This document shows positions 46,809-57,053 of a DNA stretch of 64,000 nt, piece by piece (the stretch's first letter is position 1; every line of letters begins with the position of its first letter). The notes beneath the pieces are model-generated. The model was not told the origin of the DNA, ran no database searches, and worked only from the letters and a program-made list of their open reading frames with translations. Origin of the DNA: Marinoscillum furvescens DSM 4134 (lineage in GTDB: Bacteria > Bacteroidota > Bacteroidia > Cytophagales > Cyclobacteriaceae); the NCBI RefSeq assembly GCF_003386095.1, contig NZ_QREG01000007.1:124001-188000 (forward strand), given 5' to 3'. The position numbers and the translations under genes are program-made.

Positions 46809-47197
46809 ATCGAATCTACCTTGCCTTATTTGTATTGTTACTGGCTGTTGGTTGTACCAAAAAGTTGGGTACTACACGTGTGCCAGAGCAGTTTGATGAG
46901 TTTTACGAGCGTTTTCATGAAGACCTTGCTTTTCAAAAGTCCAGAGTAAAGTTTCCGCTCGAGGGGGAATACGTGGGGCCTGAAGGTGCCAAAGACTGGA
47001 AGCCTGAATCGTGGGAGATGCACCGCCAGAAAGTCACGGACATTACTGACCCCAACTATGATACGGAGATCATCCGCCGGGATCAAGAGGTGATCGACAA
47101 AGTGCAGCTCAGAGATGCCGGGCTGTCGATCGAGCGAAAGTTTCAGCGACTAGACGGTAAGTGGTATCTGGTGTATTACAAGACAGTGGATCTCTAG
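46805..47197 (+). CDS. Small lipoprotein (DUF4348-like)
   Basis: A 130-residue lipoprotein with lipobox AVGC, Cys17. The mature part [25 protein letters not shown] and [15 protein letters not shown]-like C-terminus match the DUF4348 pattern of Bacteroidota. Function is unknown. It overlaps threonine aldolase by 4 nt and shares CTAG with the convergent EamA transporter gene. Confidence 0.8.
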   Translation: MNRIYLALFVLLLAVGCTKKLGTTRVPEQFDEFYERFHEDLAFQKSRVKFPLEGEYVGPEGAKDWKPESWEMHRQKVTDITDPNYDTEIIRRDQEVIDKVQLRDAGLSIERKFQRLDGKWYLVYYKTVDL

Positions 47198-48069
47198 CGT
47201 TTTTGGATCACCAATCCTACTCCGATAAATACCAATATGGCCGCTATGAGGTGGCGTAGGGTGAGTGCCTCGCCAAACGCTATGCTGGCGATAAGGGTGG
47301 CAAATATTGGCTGTACGTAAATGTAAGCGCCCACGGTAGATGGGCTCACCTTTTTCATTGCCCAGATGTTGAGCACATAGACGATCACCGTCACACCAAT
47401 GATCACATAGGCCATGCTCCAGTAGACCGTGGCATCCAGGTCTGGCCATGGGATGTCTGCAAACCCTTGCCAGCCTACAGGCAGTACTACCGGGATGCCA
47501 AAGAGAAATACCCATTTCGCAACAGTGAGTGGAGTGTATTTGGCCAAAAGGGGCTTTACCAGTACCAGATAGGTGCCGTAGGTAGAGGCATTGAGGATGA
47601 CTAGCAGGTCTCCCCGCCAGTCTCCGGTCTGGCTAGCTGCATCTGGCTGGTACACAATCAAAAACGCCCCCACAAACCCGATGAGCAGGCCAAGGATTCG
47701 GCGTTTTATGACTTTTTCTTTTAGAAGGATTACCGACATCACAAATACCATGGCCGGAGTAAGGGTCATAATGATGGATGCATTGATGGCGCTGGTGAGG
47801 CTCACACCTTTGAAAAAGCAAAGCATGTTTACGCCCACTCCAAAAAAGGCACACAAAAACAGTCGCCAGCCGTCGGCTTTCCAGTCTATGGGCTCTGCTT
47901 TCCACGCGATGGCCCAAAAAAGCGCTGCAGCTACCAGTACCCGTACCACGATAAAGCCAAAGGCTTCCAAATGTTCGGGAGTGACAAGTTTGATGACGCT
48001 GTAGTTGGCTCCATAGAGCAGGCCTACGATCAGCATGGCCAGGTGTCTGTCCAGGTTGTTTATTTTCAC
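47194..48069 (-). CDS. EamA/DMT-family transporter
   Basis: A 291-residue protein with ten hydrophobic helices in two EamA repeats; the second begins LVILNASTYGTYLVLVKPLL. TLTPAMVFVMSVILLKEKV and PIFATLIASIAFGEAL are the family signature ends of each repeat. DMT transporters export amino acids or other metabolites across the inner membrane. Cargo is unknown. Transcribed convergently to the lipoprotein gene. Confidence 0.9.
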   Translation of the reverse strand: MKINNLDRHLAMLIVGLLYGANYSVIKLVTPEHLEAFGFIVVRVLVAAALFWAIAWKAEPIDWKADGWRLFLCAFFGVGVNMLCFFKGVSLTSAINASIIMTLTPAMVFVMSVILLKEKVIKRRILGLLIGFVGAFLIVYQPDAASQTGDWRGDLLVILNASTYGTYLVLVKPLLAKYTPLTVAKWVFLFGIPVVLPVGWQGFADIPWPDLDATVYWSMAYVIIGVTVIVYVLNIWAMKKVSPSTVGAYIYVQPIFATLIASIAFGEALTLRHLIAAILVFIGVGLVIQKR

Positions 48070-48104
48070 GCGGCAAAGGTAGTGTTATTGGGGTATCTGT
48101 AGCC

Positions 48105-48830
48105 CTATTTCAGCCAGCTGGTTTTTTTCATGATTACTTTGATGAGGAGGTAGAGTCCACCCGAAATACCCGTGGCCCAAAGCCATTCCTGGTGCACAGT
48201 GAGCGTTTGTCTGAGGCTGTTTCCCTGCCCAAGCGAAGCGGTCAGTTCGAACAGGGTAAAAACCAAAACGATGGCCAGTAGTCCATTTTTTTCTTTTCGA
48301 AGGACTTTTTTCCAGTTAAACGCCTCTGTAGGGGGCTTGTACAGCCAGATGTTTGGGAGTATGGTAGGAGTTTTGGCAGACCATTGGCGCCAGGTATCGC
48401 CAAACTGATTTTTTAGAAAAGCTTCCTCCAGCTGAAAGATGCGTCGATATACCCAAAAGAAAAACGCAACAGTGAGTGCCAGAAAAAGTGCGTTTTGGGG
48501 ATAGAGGGCCAGGCCAAGCCATATGATGAAATTAGCCAGGTAGAGCGGGTGCTGCACTACAGCGTAGGCGCCAGTAGTGTTGAGCTGTTCGGCCAGCTGA
48601 CGTCCGGTATTGCGCCCGGAGGTTCCTTTGGGCGTATGCCCCACGATATACATGCGCATAATAGTGCCAAGCAGGCTGAGTCCTACGCAAAGGAGCACAT
48701 ACATGCGTGAGGGTGCTGCCGGCTGCCAGTAAGTGAGGGCCAGGGCTGGTGCCAGTAAGAGGAGGGGTAGTAGTCCTCTGTAGCGAAATAGTAAGCGCCC
48801 CTGTTTCAGAGATTTACTTGCATCAGCCAT
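48105..48830 (-). CDS. Integral-membrane methyltransferase of the ICMT/PEMT type
   Basis: The start MADASKSLKQGRLL gives 241 residues; twelve more codons upstream are open. Five or six membrane helices are visible. The SAM-binding C-terminal signature is GAYAVVQHPLYLANFIIWLG followed by EEAFLKNQFGDTWRQW, as in isoprenylcysteine methyltransferase and phosphatidylethanolamine methyltransferase-like proteins. It probably methylates a lipid or a lipid-linked group in the inner membrane. The substrate is not known. The next minus-strand gene, an EamA transporter, begins 35 bp after its stop, so they may be one operon. Confidence 0.82.
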   Translation of the reverse strand: MADASKSLKQGRLLFRYRGLLPLLLLAPALALTYWQPAAPSRMYVLLCVGLSLLGTIMRMYIVGHTPKGTSGRNTGRQLAEQLNTTGAYAVVQHPLYLANFIIWLGLALYPQNALFLALTVAFFFWVYRRIFQLEEAFLKNQFGDTWRQWSAKTPTILPNIWLYKPPTEAFNWKKVLRKEKNGLLAIVLVFTLFELTASLGQGNSLRQTLTVHQEWLWATGISGGLYLLIKVIMKKTSWLK

Positions 48831-48992
48831 GATCGGAAATTTTTCGGTTAACCATTTGAAAATCAAAAATGTAACCTACATGTAAGGGATAGAAGTGAAA
48901 ATATTCCAAAACATTTCCTTTTTGCAATCGTTTGCAATTTGTATAATTGTACGGACGATGTTCGTCTGTGTGATTCACTAAATACACTGCGT

Positions 48993-49313
48993 ATGGTTTT
49001 TACAAATATTGACAAAAAAACGATGCAGACACTGTGTACTTTGGTCAAGTATGCGGGGCCAGTGAATGCAAACAAAGATGAAATAGTCCATGTAGGTCAG
49101 GAGCTCGGGGTGCCCAAAGAGGACACGCTGGAGCTGCTCAACGAATGGGAAGAAGTGGACACGGTGAAGTTTACGACTGAAGAGGACAAAAAACGCTTCA
49201 TCCAATCTTGTTTTCCATTTATGACCAAGGATTATCACCCTGATCAGTCTGAGCGAAAACTCTACAACCATGTAGTGAGTAATCTCGGGCTGAAGACCAG
49301 TTCAATCAATTAA
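48993..49313 (+). CDS. Hypothetical small protein, possibly TerB-like
   Basis: The ATG at 48993 (MVFTNIDKKTMQTL) gives 106 residues; the open frame upstream starts in AT-rich promoter-like sequence. It is helical and charged, with KDEIVHVGQELGVPKEDTLELL resembling TerB-type helical bundle proteins. No motif allows a function. It has a strong terminator 25 bp behind it and is divergent from the methyltransferase gene, so it is a single-gene unit. Confidence 0.7.
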   Translation: MVFTNIDKKTMQTLCTLVKYAGPVNANKDEIVHVGQELGVPKEDTLELLNEWEEVDTVKFTTEEDKKRFIQSCFPFMTKDYHPDQSERKLYNHVVSNLGLKTSSIN

Positions 49314-49338
49314 ACAACATTACCCCAAGTAAAGAAAC

Positions 49339-49365
49339 AGCTTCCGGTCTCCGGAAGCTTTTTTT
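49339..49365 (+). terminator. Rho-independent terminator after the TerB-like gene
   Basis: AGCTTCCGG-TCT-CCGGAAGCT with a following run of T. The stem has no mismatch. Confidence 0.95.
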
Positions 49366-49415
49366 GTTTTTGGGGTGTGGAGACTCAGAATTGACTTTAC
49401 CGATGAATTAGATAT

Positions 49416-49850
49416 TTATGCTCGCAGTTCGTACAGCTCCGCAGTAGTGTAAATATCTCGAAACCCTTTTGTTCTTAATCCATTGATCAACTTTTTGTCA
49501 CCTGTCCAGATGGATGCTTCTAAACCGATGGCAGTGGCGACAAATGGTGTGTCATCTTCATCGACATCAAATGCTAATTCATAAGCACGTTTCCAATGAA
49601 TCTCAGAAATTGCAACCATTGAAATCAAGTCTATATTCTTTAGCACCTGATAAATCGAAACGTCGATTTTTTCCTCTGACATTTTAGTCAATGACCGAAG
49701 CTTGGATTTGTATTTTGTCAGCTCATCAATGATGTACTCCGACGAATAGAATTCAAACTGTTCCTCAGAATTAAAAAGTAGTTCGCCTATGAGTCCATTT
49801 GAGTTTAAGATTGCACTGAATACAATGTTTGTATCTAAAACGACCTTCAT
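49416..49850 (-). CDS. PIN-domain toxin (VapC-like ribonuclease)
   Basis: A 144-residue PIN domain protein. Acidic catalytic residues occur at the family positions: Asp6 in VLDTNI, Glu43 in IIDELTKY, then Asp in DEDDTPFVATA and Asp in WTGDKKL. This is the type annotated as toxin component, PIN family (COG1569-like). Such proteins cleave RNA, often tRNA or rRNA. Its start overlaps the upstream small gene by 4 nt, the usual antitoxin-toxin coupling. Confidence 0.88.
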   Translation of the reverse strand: MKVVLDTNIVFSAILNSNGLIGELLFNSEEQFEFYSSEYIIDELTKYKSKLRSLTKMSEEKIDVSIYQVLKNIDLISMVAISEIHWKRAYELAFDVDEDDTPFVATAIGLEASIWTGDKKLINGLRTKGFRDIYTTAELYELRA

Positions 49851-50056
49851 TTAACAAATCGGTGCTTGTTTTCCTTCCACCAATTTGCTTTAGACTCCTT
49901 AGCCAATTTATCTATTTCGACCTGTTCGGGGTTGCATTCGGCGGTTGCCTCTTTGTACTTCAGATAGTCTATCATACGTTGAAGACCAAGTGTATCAACG
50001 TTGGCAGGGAGCCGAAAAAGGATTTCACTATCTGTTCTCTCAATGTCCATATTCAA
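49847..50056 (-). CDS. Antitoxin-like small protein paired with the PIN toxin
   Basis: A 69-residue protein: a short beta-rich start (IERTDSEILFRLPANV) then an amphipathic, charged helix (LQRMIDYLKYKEATAEC) and a Lys/Trp tail. It lies just upstream of, and overlaps by 4 nt, the PIN toxin gene. The position and size are those of an antitoxin; no DNA-binding fold is obvious, so it may act only by binding the toxin. A start two codons later is possible. Confidence 0.75.
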   Translation of the reverse strand: MNMDIERTDSEILFRLPANVDTLGLQRMIDYLKYKEATAECNPEQVEIDKLAKESKANWWKENKHRFVK

Positions 50057-50200
50057 ATTTACGAATTCCAGCCAAAAAGAGTTCTATGTGGAATACGCTG
50101 GAGTCTGTTCTTTTTTAATAACGTAACTCGATGATCTAGCTATTTTGGCGAGCCTTTGACGATTGTTATGCTTAATCAATTACAAACTGACCCCAATTCA

Positions 50201-50431
50201 GCGGATGAGTGTTTGCCGGATGCGGATGAGTCATTTTCCTATGCGGATGGATGGTTGCCGGAAGCGGTTGGGTCATTTTCCCGTGCGGATGAGTGATTGC
50301 CTAGAGCGGATGAATGATCGCCGAGTGAGGACGGATGATTGTCGAATGCGGATGCGTCTTTGCCGGGGCCGGATGGATGATTGCCGGATGCGGTTGGGTG
50401 TTTGCCGGATGCGGTTTGGCAATTGAGCAAG
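50201..50431. repeat. Array of eleven degenerate 21-nt tandem repeats (array 2)
   Basis: Eleven consecutive 21-nt units begin at 50201 and recur every 21 nt to 50411, with no indel in the array. Nine of the eleven start with GCGG, the usual beginning being GCGGATGRRT; a TTGCCGG segment recurs in the second half. Units 2 and 4 share TCATTTTCC, showing a dimeric higher-order pattern (units 1-2 resemble 3-4). The last unit is the most diverged. It lies between the divergent antitoxin and rarA genes, ending 43 bp before the rarA ATG. Open frames that cross it on both strands reflect the seven-codon period and are not called as genes. Confidence 0.92.
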
Positions 50432-50474
50432 CGAGTCGCTGACATTTGTGCCACTTCCCCCTAACTTTGGCACC

Positions 50475-51746
50475 ATGTTTCAGGATAACTCACCCCTTGC
50501 AGAGCGAATGCGCCCTTCTACCCTCGATGCCCTCATCGGGCAGGAGCACCTGGTAGGGGCCAAAGGAATTTTAAGGCGATCTATAGAGGCTAGCAGAGTG
50601 CCCTCCATGATCCTTTGGGGACCTCCCGGCACTGGCAAGACTACCATGGCCAACATTATTGCCAATCAGGTGAAAATGCCCTTTCACACCCTCAGTGCTA
50701 TCAGCTCTGGAGTGAAAGATGTGCGCGAGGTGATCGGCGGAATTCGTGCCGGCAGCAAGGCCATCCTTTTTATAGATGAGATCCATCGGTTCAACAAGAG
50801 TCAGCAGGATGCCCTTCTGGGGGCTGTGGAGAAAGGCACCATCACGCTGATCGGTGCCACTACGGAAAACCCCAGTTTCGAGGTAAATGCCGCTTTGCTC
50901 TCACGCTGCCAGGTATATACACTCAACCATCTGAGTAAAGACCACCTCCTGAAAATCGTGCAGCAGGCACTGGCTGAGGACGTGGAGATGAAAAAACTTA
51001 CGGTAGAGCTAAAAGAAACAGAAGCGCTTTTTAACCTCTCCGGTGGTGATGCTCGCAAGCTGCTCAATCTTTTTGAGCTGGTGGTAAAAAGCGATGAAGC
51101 GCAGGAACAAATCGTACTCACCGACGAAAAGGTCATTGCCGTAGCTCAGCGTAAAACAGTGCTCTATGACAAGCAGGGTGAGATGCACTACGACATCATA
51201 TCTGCCTTTATCAAATCCATACGCGGTAGTGATCCCAATGCGGCGGTTTACTACCTCGCACGCATGATTGAGGGGGGCGAGGATGTGAAGTTTATCGCCC
51301 GGCGGCTAGTGATCCTGGCTTCCGAAGATATCGGCAATGCCAACCCCACCGCGCTGGTGATGGCTACTACCACCTTTCAGGCGGTAAATGTGATCGGCTA
51401 TCCCGAGTCGCGTATCATCCTCTCGCAGTGTGTGACCTATCTGGCGTCCTCTCCAAAAAGCAATGCCAGCTACATGGCCATCAACCAGGCCCAGCGGCTG
51501 GTTTCCCAAACGGGCGATCTGCCTGTACCCATGCCCATACGCAATGCACCTACTAAGCTCATGAAGGATCAGGGCTATGGCAAAGGCTACAAATATGCCC
51601 ACGACTATCCCGGCAGCTTTGCGCCAATGGAGTTTCTTCCCGATGAAATCAAGGAAACAAAATTTTATGACCCAGGTAAAAACCCACGAGAAGAAGAGCT
51701 AAGAAAATTTTTGCGGAATCGCTGGAAAGAAAAGTACGGTTACTAA
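50475..51746 (+). CDS. rarA: Replication-associated recombination protein A (RarA/MgsA/WRNIP1 family AAA ATPase)
   Basis: A 423-residue AAA+ protein starting [14 protein letters not shown]; an in-frame ATG 27 bases upstream adds residues lying next to the repeat array and is not favoured. Walker A is [13 protein letters not shown], Walker B is [17 protein letters not shown], sensor 1 is [13 protein letters not shown], and [10 protein letters not shown] is sensor 2. The C-terminal domain contains [25 protein letters not shown], the MgsA tetramerisation signature. It acts at stalled replication forks. It follows the 21-nt array, so its promoter lies in or beside those repeats. Confidence 0.95.
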   Translation: MFQDNSPLAERMRPSTLDALIGQEHLVGAKGILRRSIEASRVPSMILWGPPGTGKTTMANIIANQVKMPFHTLSAISSGVKDVREVIGGIRAGSKAILFIDEIHRFNKSQQDALLGAVEKGTITLIGATTENPSFEVNAALLSRCQVYTLNHLSKDHLLKIVQQALAEDVEMKKLTVELKETEALFNLSGGDARKLLNLFELVVKSDEAQEQIVLTDEKVIAVAQRKTVLYDKQGEMHYDIISAFIKSIRGSDPNAAVYYLARMIEGGEDVKFIARRLVILASEDIGNANPTALVMATTTFQAVNVIGYPESRIILSQCVTYLASSPKSNASYMAINQAQRLVSQTGDLPVPMPIRNAPTKLMKDQGYGKGYKYAHDYPGSFAPMEFLPDEIKETKFYDPGKNPREEELRKFLRNRWKEKYGY

Positions 51747-51779
51747 TTTTTCAAAACCTAAACCAAACAACACCCCCAA

Positions 51780-53000
51780 ATGACGCACCCCAAACTAATA
51801 GGCCCAATCACACAGCTGGTGGCTTTGCCGGATATGCCGCTCAAAGGCGCCCTGGCCAACGATCAGCTCACGATTATTTCACAGGCAGGCATCGTAGTGA
51901 AGGACGGGCTAATCGTAGCAATCGGGCCCTATGACACGTTTAATACTGAAGACTATCAGCTAGAAGTGCTTACGGAAGACTCGGTGGTGATCCCAGGAAT
52001 GATCGATGCACATACCCACCTGATCTGGGCCGGCAGTAGAGCAGGAGACTATTCGCTGCGCACCGAAGGCAAAAGCTATCAGGACATACTGGCAGCGGGT
52101 GGAGGCATTTTCGACTCGGTCAGCAAAACCCAGGAGGCCACTTCGGAGGAGTTGAGAAAGAATGTTTTGATACGTGCATCCAGGCATCTGCGAGATGGCA
52201 TCACCACCATAGAGGTCAAAACGGGCTATGGGCTGGAAGTAGCTAAAGAGCTGGAGCTGCTCAAGATCATCCGTCAGGCGCGAGCAGAAGCTGTGGCTGA
52301 TTTGGTGCCTACTTGTCTGGCAGCCCATGTTTGTCCCAAGCGATTTGCTCCCGAGGAGTTTTTAGCGCATCTGGAGGCTGAGCTGCTCCCCAAGCTGCTG
52401 GTGAGCGGGTTGGCCAATCGCATCGATATATTCGTAGAGGAAAATGCTTTTCCACCGGCCGTGGCGCGGCCTTATTTGGCAGCTGCCAAAAAGCTGGGGT
52501 TCGATCTTACCATCCATGCAGACCAGTTTACGGTAGGGGGTAGCGAGCTGGCGGTGGAGTTTGGAGCGCGTAGCGCAGATCACCTGGAGGCTTCTCAGGA
52601 CCGGGAGATAGCGCTGCTGGCGAGTGCTGATGTGATCCCTGTGGCTTTGCCCGGGGCGTCTTTGGGGCTGGGCATGCAGTTTACCCCGGCGCGTAAGCTC
52701 CTGGATGCTGGTGCCAGCCTGGCCATAGCCACTGACTGGAATCCTGGCAGTGCTCCTATGGGAGACTTGCTGGTGCAGGCCGCTTTGCTGGGAGCATACG
52801 AAAAATTGTCTGCGGCTGAGCTGCTGGCGGGCGTTACTTATAGGGCTGCGGCGGCATTGGGTCTGGCGGACAGAGGACGACTCGCCGTAGGGGAGCGAGC
52901 GGATTTTAGTGCATTTCCACTCACCGATTTCCGTGAAATTTTTTACAATCAGGGCAAAGTAAAACCCGAAATGGTGTGGAAGGCTGGTAATAAAGTCTGA
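51780..53000 (+). CDS. hutI: Imidazolonepropionase
   Basis: A 406-residue amidohydrolase. The metal-binding motif is DAHTHLIWAG, and later ligands are in HADQFT and ATDWNPGSAP with the aspartate of the last metal site. EVKTGYGL is a HutI signature. It hydrolyses 4-imidazolone-5-propanoate to N-formimidoyl-L-glutamate in histidine breakdown. hutG follows after 26 bp. hutU and hutH are not in the window, so the pathway is split or lies elsewhere. Confidence 0.94.
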   Translation: MTHPKLIGPITQLVALPDMPLKGALANDQLTIISQAGIVVKDGLIVAIGPYDTFNTEDYQLEVLTEDSVVIPGMIDAHTHLIWAGSRAGDYSLRTEGKSYQDILAAGGGIFDSVSKTQEATSEELRKNVLIRASRHLRDGITTIEVKTGYGLEVAKELELLKIIRQARAEAVADLVPTCLAAHVCPKRFAPEEFLAHLEAELLPKLLVSGLANRIDIFVEENAFPPAVARPYLAAAKKLGFDLTIHADQFTVGGSELAVEFGARSADHLEASQDREIALLASADVIPVALPGASLGLGMQFTPARKLLDAGASLAIATDWNPGSAPMGDLLVQAALLGAYEKLSAAELLAGVTYRAAAALGLADRGRLAVGERADFSAFPLTDFREIFYNQGKVKPEMVWKAGNKV

Positions 53001-53026
53001 AAACACTACTTTTAACCCTAAGAACT

Positions 53027-54013
53027 ATGTATCAGATACCAAGTAAAAAGATATGGACTGGCCGCAATGACCACTTCGAGGGTGAAGATGGTTACCTCTG
53101 GCACCATGTAGTACAGCTCATGGATATAGATGGGCTGTCGGGTGCGGGAGTAGGCGCCAGCAATGTAGCAATGCTCGGTTTTGCTTCGGATGAGGGAGTG
53201 AGACGAAATCAGGGGCGTCCTGGGGCAAAAGACGGACCGTTAATCATTCGCAAGTCCCTTTGCAATATGGCGGTACACTTTAAGCCCGAGGAGCTTACGC
53301 TGTGGGACATGGGTACAGTCACCGTAGACCGTGGCAAACTAGAAGCCGCGCAGGAGTTGCTGGCCGACCGTGTGAAGCGGCTGCTGGATCATGGCTATTT
53401 TCCTATACTGCTGGGTGGCGGACATGAGATCTCCTATGGGCATTACTCGGGAATCTACCAACACCTCAAGGACAAGCCGGACAATAAAATAGGCATCATC
53501 AACTTCGATGCGCACTTTGATTTTAGGTCTTATGCGCATGGGGCACATTCGGGTTCCTCTTTTCGGCAGATAGCCGATGACTGTGATAACCACGGAGACC
53601 AGATTTATTATTTACCCATTGGCATCAATCAGCAAGCCAACCCAAGGTCTTTGTTTAAACTTATGGACGTGTATAACCAGAGCTACATAGACCTGGAAGA
53701 CGTAACCATAGACAACATCAGTGCTTTAAAACAGCAGATCGGAGCCTTTATCTCCAAAGTAGATCATGTGTACATCACGCTGGATCTGGACGTAATGTCC
53801 ATGGGATTTAGCCCCGGAGTGAGTGCACCTGCGGCATTCGGTGTGTTCCCTTATTTGGTGCGTCAGATGTTAGACGCTGCACTGGCCACTGGCAAAGTCA
53901 TCAGCTTTGATATAGCGGAGTTTAACCCTGAGTATGACGATGGGCGAACAGCCAAGTTGGCAGCTTCATTTGTCTATGATGTGGCTATGAGCCAAAAGGC
54001 TAAGAAACAATAG
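53027..54013 (+). CDS. hutG: Formimidoylglutamase (arginase/ureohydrolase family)
   Basis: A 328-residue ureohydrolase. The manganese-binding motifs are all present: [19 protein letters not shown] and ITLDLDVMS with the final [12 protein letters not shown]. It removes formamide from N-formimidoylglutamate, completing glutamate formation; agmatinase or another ureohydrolase is excluded mainly by the hutI neighbour. Transcription runs from hutI through hutG. The 3' end overlaps the convergent RidA gene by 14 bp. Confidence 0.92.
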   Translation: MYQIPSKKIWTGRNDHFEGEDGYLWHHVVQLMDIDGLSGAGVGASNVAMLGFASDEGVRRNQGRPGAKDGPLIIRKSLCNMAVHFKPEELTLWDMGTVTVDRGKLEAAQELLADRVKRLLDHGYFPILLGGGHEISYGHYSGIYQHLKDKPDNKIGIINFDAHFDFRSYAHGAHSGSSFRQIADDCDNHGDQIYYLPIGINQQANPRSLFKLMDVYNQSYIDLEDVTIDNISALKQQIGAFISKVDHVYITLDLDVMSMGFSPGVSAPAAFGVFPYLVRQMLDAALATGKVISFDIAEFNPEYDDGRTAKLAASFVYDVAMSQKAKKQ

Positions 54014-54380
54014 CTGTAGCTTCTATCTCTATCAGAAAATCAGGATCTATCAATGCGCTCACCTCCACCATGGAGGTGGCGGGTTTGATATCAGCAAAAT
54101 ACTCTCCGTGGGCTTTGCCAAAGGCTTCCCACTGGCTGATGTCGGTGACAAACATGCGGGTGCGGACTACATCCGAAAGGGAAGCACCAGCTCGCTTCAG
54201 CGTTTCTTCTATGACCTCCAGGCAGCAGATCGCTTGCTCATAGGCGGACCCGTAGATCGGTAGTCCGTCGCGCACAGGTGCAGTACCGGAGATTTCTATA
54301 GTATTGCCGATTTTTACTGCCCGGCAGTAGCCTACTTCGTCTTCCCAGGGAGCACCGGAAGAGATATTTGTTCTATTCAT
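54000..54380 (-). CDS. RidA/YjgF-family protein
   Basis: A 126-residue protein of the YjgF/YER057c/UK114 family. Features are [10 protein letters not shown] near the start, the [25 protein letters not shown] helix and the signature [25 protein letters not shown] with its glutamate and the Arg in VRTRMF. RidA-type members hydrolyse reactive enamine/imine intermediates; subgroups differ in activity. Convergent with hutG, which could supply amino acid-derived substrates, but this is only positional. Confidence 0.9.
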   Translation of the reverse strand: MNRTNISSGAPWEDEVGYCRAVKIGNTIEISGTAPVRDGLPIYGSAYEQAICCLEVIEETLKRAGASLSDVVRTRMFVTDISQWEAFGKAHGEYFADIKPATSMVEVSALIDPDFLIEIEATAIVS

Positions 54381-54446
54381 TGTTGTTCGGTTATCGTTTG
54401 AGGTGATAGTGCAAACTGTACTACAACCGGCTGGCCACTCACGCTT

Positions 54447-55034
54447 TCAAAAAAGCGGCTGTAGGAGGTTTTGAGCGTTGGTCCGTGTTTCTTCTAATAT
54501 GCCCATTTTCAATGCCGAAGCACGGATGTCTTGTTCTGCTACCTCGTAGAGCTCTTCCATAAACAGCTTGCGATCTTTTGGCGAAAGCCCCTGAATCTCC
54601 AGGTCGTACAGTCGGGAGTTTTCCAGGTCAATTTTGAAGTAGCATAGCTCAGGGGCAGGCAGGGTAATGTATACCGTATCTTTTCTATGTCGGATGTGGT
54701 CTTTTTTGACTTGTGTGAGGTCTACACACCCTACGGCGCTGCCCTTGCTGATGAGCACAGCTCGGGAGTCGGGTACGATGGTCGGTAGCTTAAACAGCTT
54801 GAGGTCTATACGGTCGGCAGCCTTTTGGATCTCCGTCACTTCCTGAAAGTGGTAGCGCACCAGCTCCACTTTTCCCAGCGATTCTACCCGCGTGAGCAAG
54901 GCAGACTGATAAGTGTTTTTGGCCCCGGGAGCAATGCCAATGTCGAGCTTTTCTGCGATAAGCAGCCAGCTGAGGAGGGCTACCACTATGAGCCACGGCA
55001 GCATTTTGAGGATGATGCGAAGCAGTGCTATCAT
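54447..55034 (-). CDS. DUF4230 domain protein
   Basis: A 195-residue protein with an N-terminal membrane anchor ([19 protein letters not shown]) and a beta-rich DUF4230 body ([54 protein letters not shown]). Such proteins are widespread in Bacteroidota and face the periplasm. Function is unknown. It is upstream of, and divergent from, the AGCS symporter gene. Confidence 0.85.
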   Translation of the reverse strand: MIALLRIILKMLPWLIVVALLSWLLIAEKLDIGIAPGAKNTYQSALLTRVESLGKVELVRYHFQEVTEIQKAADRIDLKLFKLPTIVPDSRAVLISKGSAVGCVDLTQVKKDHIRHRKDTVYITLPAPELCYFKIDLENSRLYDLEIQGLSPKDRKLFMEELYEVAEQDIRASALKMGILEETRTNAQNLLQPLF

Positions 55035-55149
55035 GCCTCCAAGTTATTCGGATTGCGCTTCAAATCAAAGGACGAGATGCGGGTGTACATACTTTGGTGA
55101 GAATCATTACTTTTGTCGGTTTAAGAAACATCAACCCATACATACATTT

Positions 55150-56874
55150 ATGCGAGAAGTAAACGAATTTCTTACGCTCATCGATAGCTTCATCGGCAGT
55201 GCCTGGTGGTTTCCTTATGCCTTGCTAGGTACAGGACTCTTCTTCACCTTATACCTTAAATTCCCTCAAATACGCTTTTTCCGTCATGCCGTGAGGATTG
55301 TGACCGGAAAGTATGACCGAAAAGATCTTCCTGGAGATACCTCACACTTTCAGGCACTGGCTACTGCGCTTTCGGGTACGGTAGGTACTGGCAACATCGC
55401 GGGTGTGGCGTTTGCAGTGCACCTGGGAGGGCCTGCGGCGCTGTTTTGGATGCTCGTTACGGCCGCTTTGGGTATGTGTACCAAGTTTGTGGAGGTTTCG
55501 CTTTCGCATAAATACCGTACCAAGCTCCCCGATGGTACTATGGCTGGAGGTCCCATGTACTACATGAAAAATGCGGAGTTTAAGTTTCGAGGTAAAAAAG
55601 TCAGCCTGAAGTGGTTGGCAGCCATCTTTGCTTTTGCTACGGTACTTTCCTCTTTCGGTACGGGTAGTTTGCCTCAGATCAATAGTATTTCCAGTACACT
55701 GCTAGCTACTTTTGGGATCGATCAGGTGATCACTGGGGCTGTGCTTGCGGTGTTCCTTGGATTGGTTATCATAGGTGGGATCAAACGTATCGCGGCGGTT
55801 ACGTCCAAGCTTGTACCCGGCATGGCGATCATCTATTTCATCGGGGCTTTTGCCGTGATCTTTTTCAACTATGAAAACATCGTTCCTTCACTTGCAGCTA
55901 TTTTCGGAGATATCTTTAGTGGCACTGCAGCTACCGGAGGATTTATCGGTGCGAATCTCGCCTTTGCTTTCAATAGAGGTGTAAACCGTGGCTTGTTTTC
56001 CAACGAAGCTGGACAAGGGTCAGCACCGATCGCGCACGCATCGGCCAAAGCCAATGAGCCGCTTTCTGAAGGTATGGTGGCTATTTTGGAACCATTTATC
56101 GATACCATTATCATTTGTACCGTTACTGGACTGGTACTGTTGTCTTCTGGTGTGTGGGCCGAAAAGCACCAAAATCAGTTTGAATATGCGGAAATAGAAA
56201 TTCTCGCAGACCAGTATAAGGAGACGGTGCCTGAGCACAAAGACAAAATCTACAGGCATTTAAATGAAATTGAAGCATTGCCTACTTTCTCGGGCGAGTT
56301 GCGTGTAGAGAATGGTAAAATAGTCAATGACGATATCACCTTTATCCATGCACGGAGTTTTGCGGACAACATCACCGTATTTAAAAACGAAGGCTTGCTG
56401 GACGAAGAAGTATTCTCCGGGGTGATCAAAATCCAAAATGGTGATGTGGTGGATGAGCGACCGCTCAAGTTTATCGGTGAGTCACTGGTACACAGTGCTC
56501 CGCTGACGGCATTGGCATTCAATAGAGGCTTTTTCGGAGATTATGGCCAGTACATCGTATCGATCGGTTTGTTGCTTTTTGCATTTAGTACGGCTATTAG
56601 CTGGTCTTACTACGGTGACCGAGCTATGACGTACCTGTTTGGGCCAAGGTCTGTGATCTACTATCGTATCGTTTATGTAGTGGCCTTTTTCTTTGCGGCA
56701 TTCCAGGATACTACCATCATCTGGACGCTTTCGGCCATTACCATTGCCCTGATGACCCTCCCTAACCTGATCGGGATCATCTGGCTAAGACGAGATATGA
56801 AAAAGACCATCAGGGAATACGGAGATTTCTTCGAGGAGAATTTCCCTGGGTCCAAACATCCGAAGTTTAAGTAG
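55150..56874 (+). CDS. Alanine/glycine:cation symporter (AGCS family) with an inserted soluble domain
   Basis: The ATG at 55150 ([14 protein letters not shown]) gives 574 residues; an upstream open frame is rejected since it overlaps the divergent DUF4230 gene. Membrane helices and the AGCS motifs [15 protein letters not shown] and [17 protein letters not shown] are typical of Na+- or H+-coupled alanine/glycine uptake. Between about residues 338 and 449 lies a 110-residue soluble, charged insert ([15 protein letters not shown]... through [12 protein letters not shown]), interrupting the usual topology before the last helices; family members are normally 440-490 residues. The insert must face one side of the membrane and may regulate transport. 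Confidence 0.9.
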   Translation: MREVNEFLTLIDSFIGSAWWFPYALLGTGLFFTLYLKFPQIRFFRHAVRIVTGKYDRKDLPGDTSHFQALATALSGTVGTGNIAGVAFAVHLGGPAALFWMLVTAALGMCTKFVEVSLSHKYRTKLPDGTMAGGPMYYMKNAEFKFRGKKVSLKWLAAIFAFATVLSSFGTGSLPQINSISSTLLATFGIDQVITGAVLAVFLGLVIIGGIKRIAAVTSKLVPGMAIIYFIGAFAVIFFNYENIVPSLAAIFGDIFSGTAATGGFIGANLAFAFNRGVNRGLFSNEAGQGSAPIAHASAKANEPLSEGMVAILEPFIDTIIICTVTGLVLLSSGVWAEKHQNQFEYAEIEILADQYKETVPEHKDKIYRHLNEIEALPTFSGELRVENGKIVNDDITFIHARSFADNITVFKNEGLLDEEVFSGVIKIQNGDVVDERPLKFIGESLVHSAPLTALAFNRGFFGDYGQYIVSIGLLLFAFSTAISWSYYGDRAMTYLFGPRSVIYYRIVYVVAFFFAAFQDTTIIWTLSAITIALMTLPNLIGIIWLRRDMKKTIREYGDFFEENFPGSKHPKFK

Positions 56875-56894
56875 GATTGATAGAGCTGAAAACA

Positions 56895-56928
56895 AAGTCT
56901 CTCTGGCACGTGCCAGAGAGACTTTTTT
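56895..56928 (+). terminator. Rho-independent terminator of the symporter gene
   Basis: A near-perfect palindrome AAGTCTCTCTGGCA / TGCCAGAGAGACTT (56895-56924) with a T-run. Works after the AGCS gene. Confidence 0.95.
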
Positions 56929-57053
56929 GTTTTTGGAAGAAGCTGATTGCTCCTAAAGCAAGAAGAAGGGTCAGCTTGAGCTTGTCCAAAGGTTAGACAT
57001 TTCCTCAAAGTAGCGTCAGGTTTAAATTACAACATGTCAATCAAAGAATTTTG

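Noticed and set aside
50163-50454. Three overlapping repeat-peptide ORFs across array 2
   Set aside because: Open on both strands for the same reason as array 1. No domain, no conserved start.
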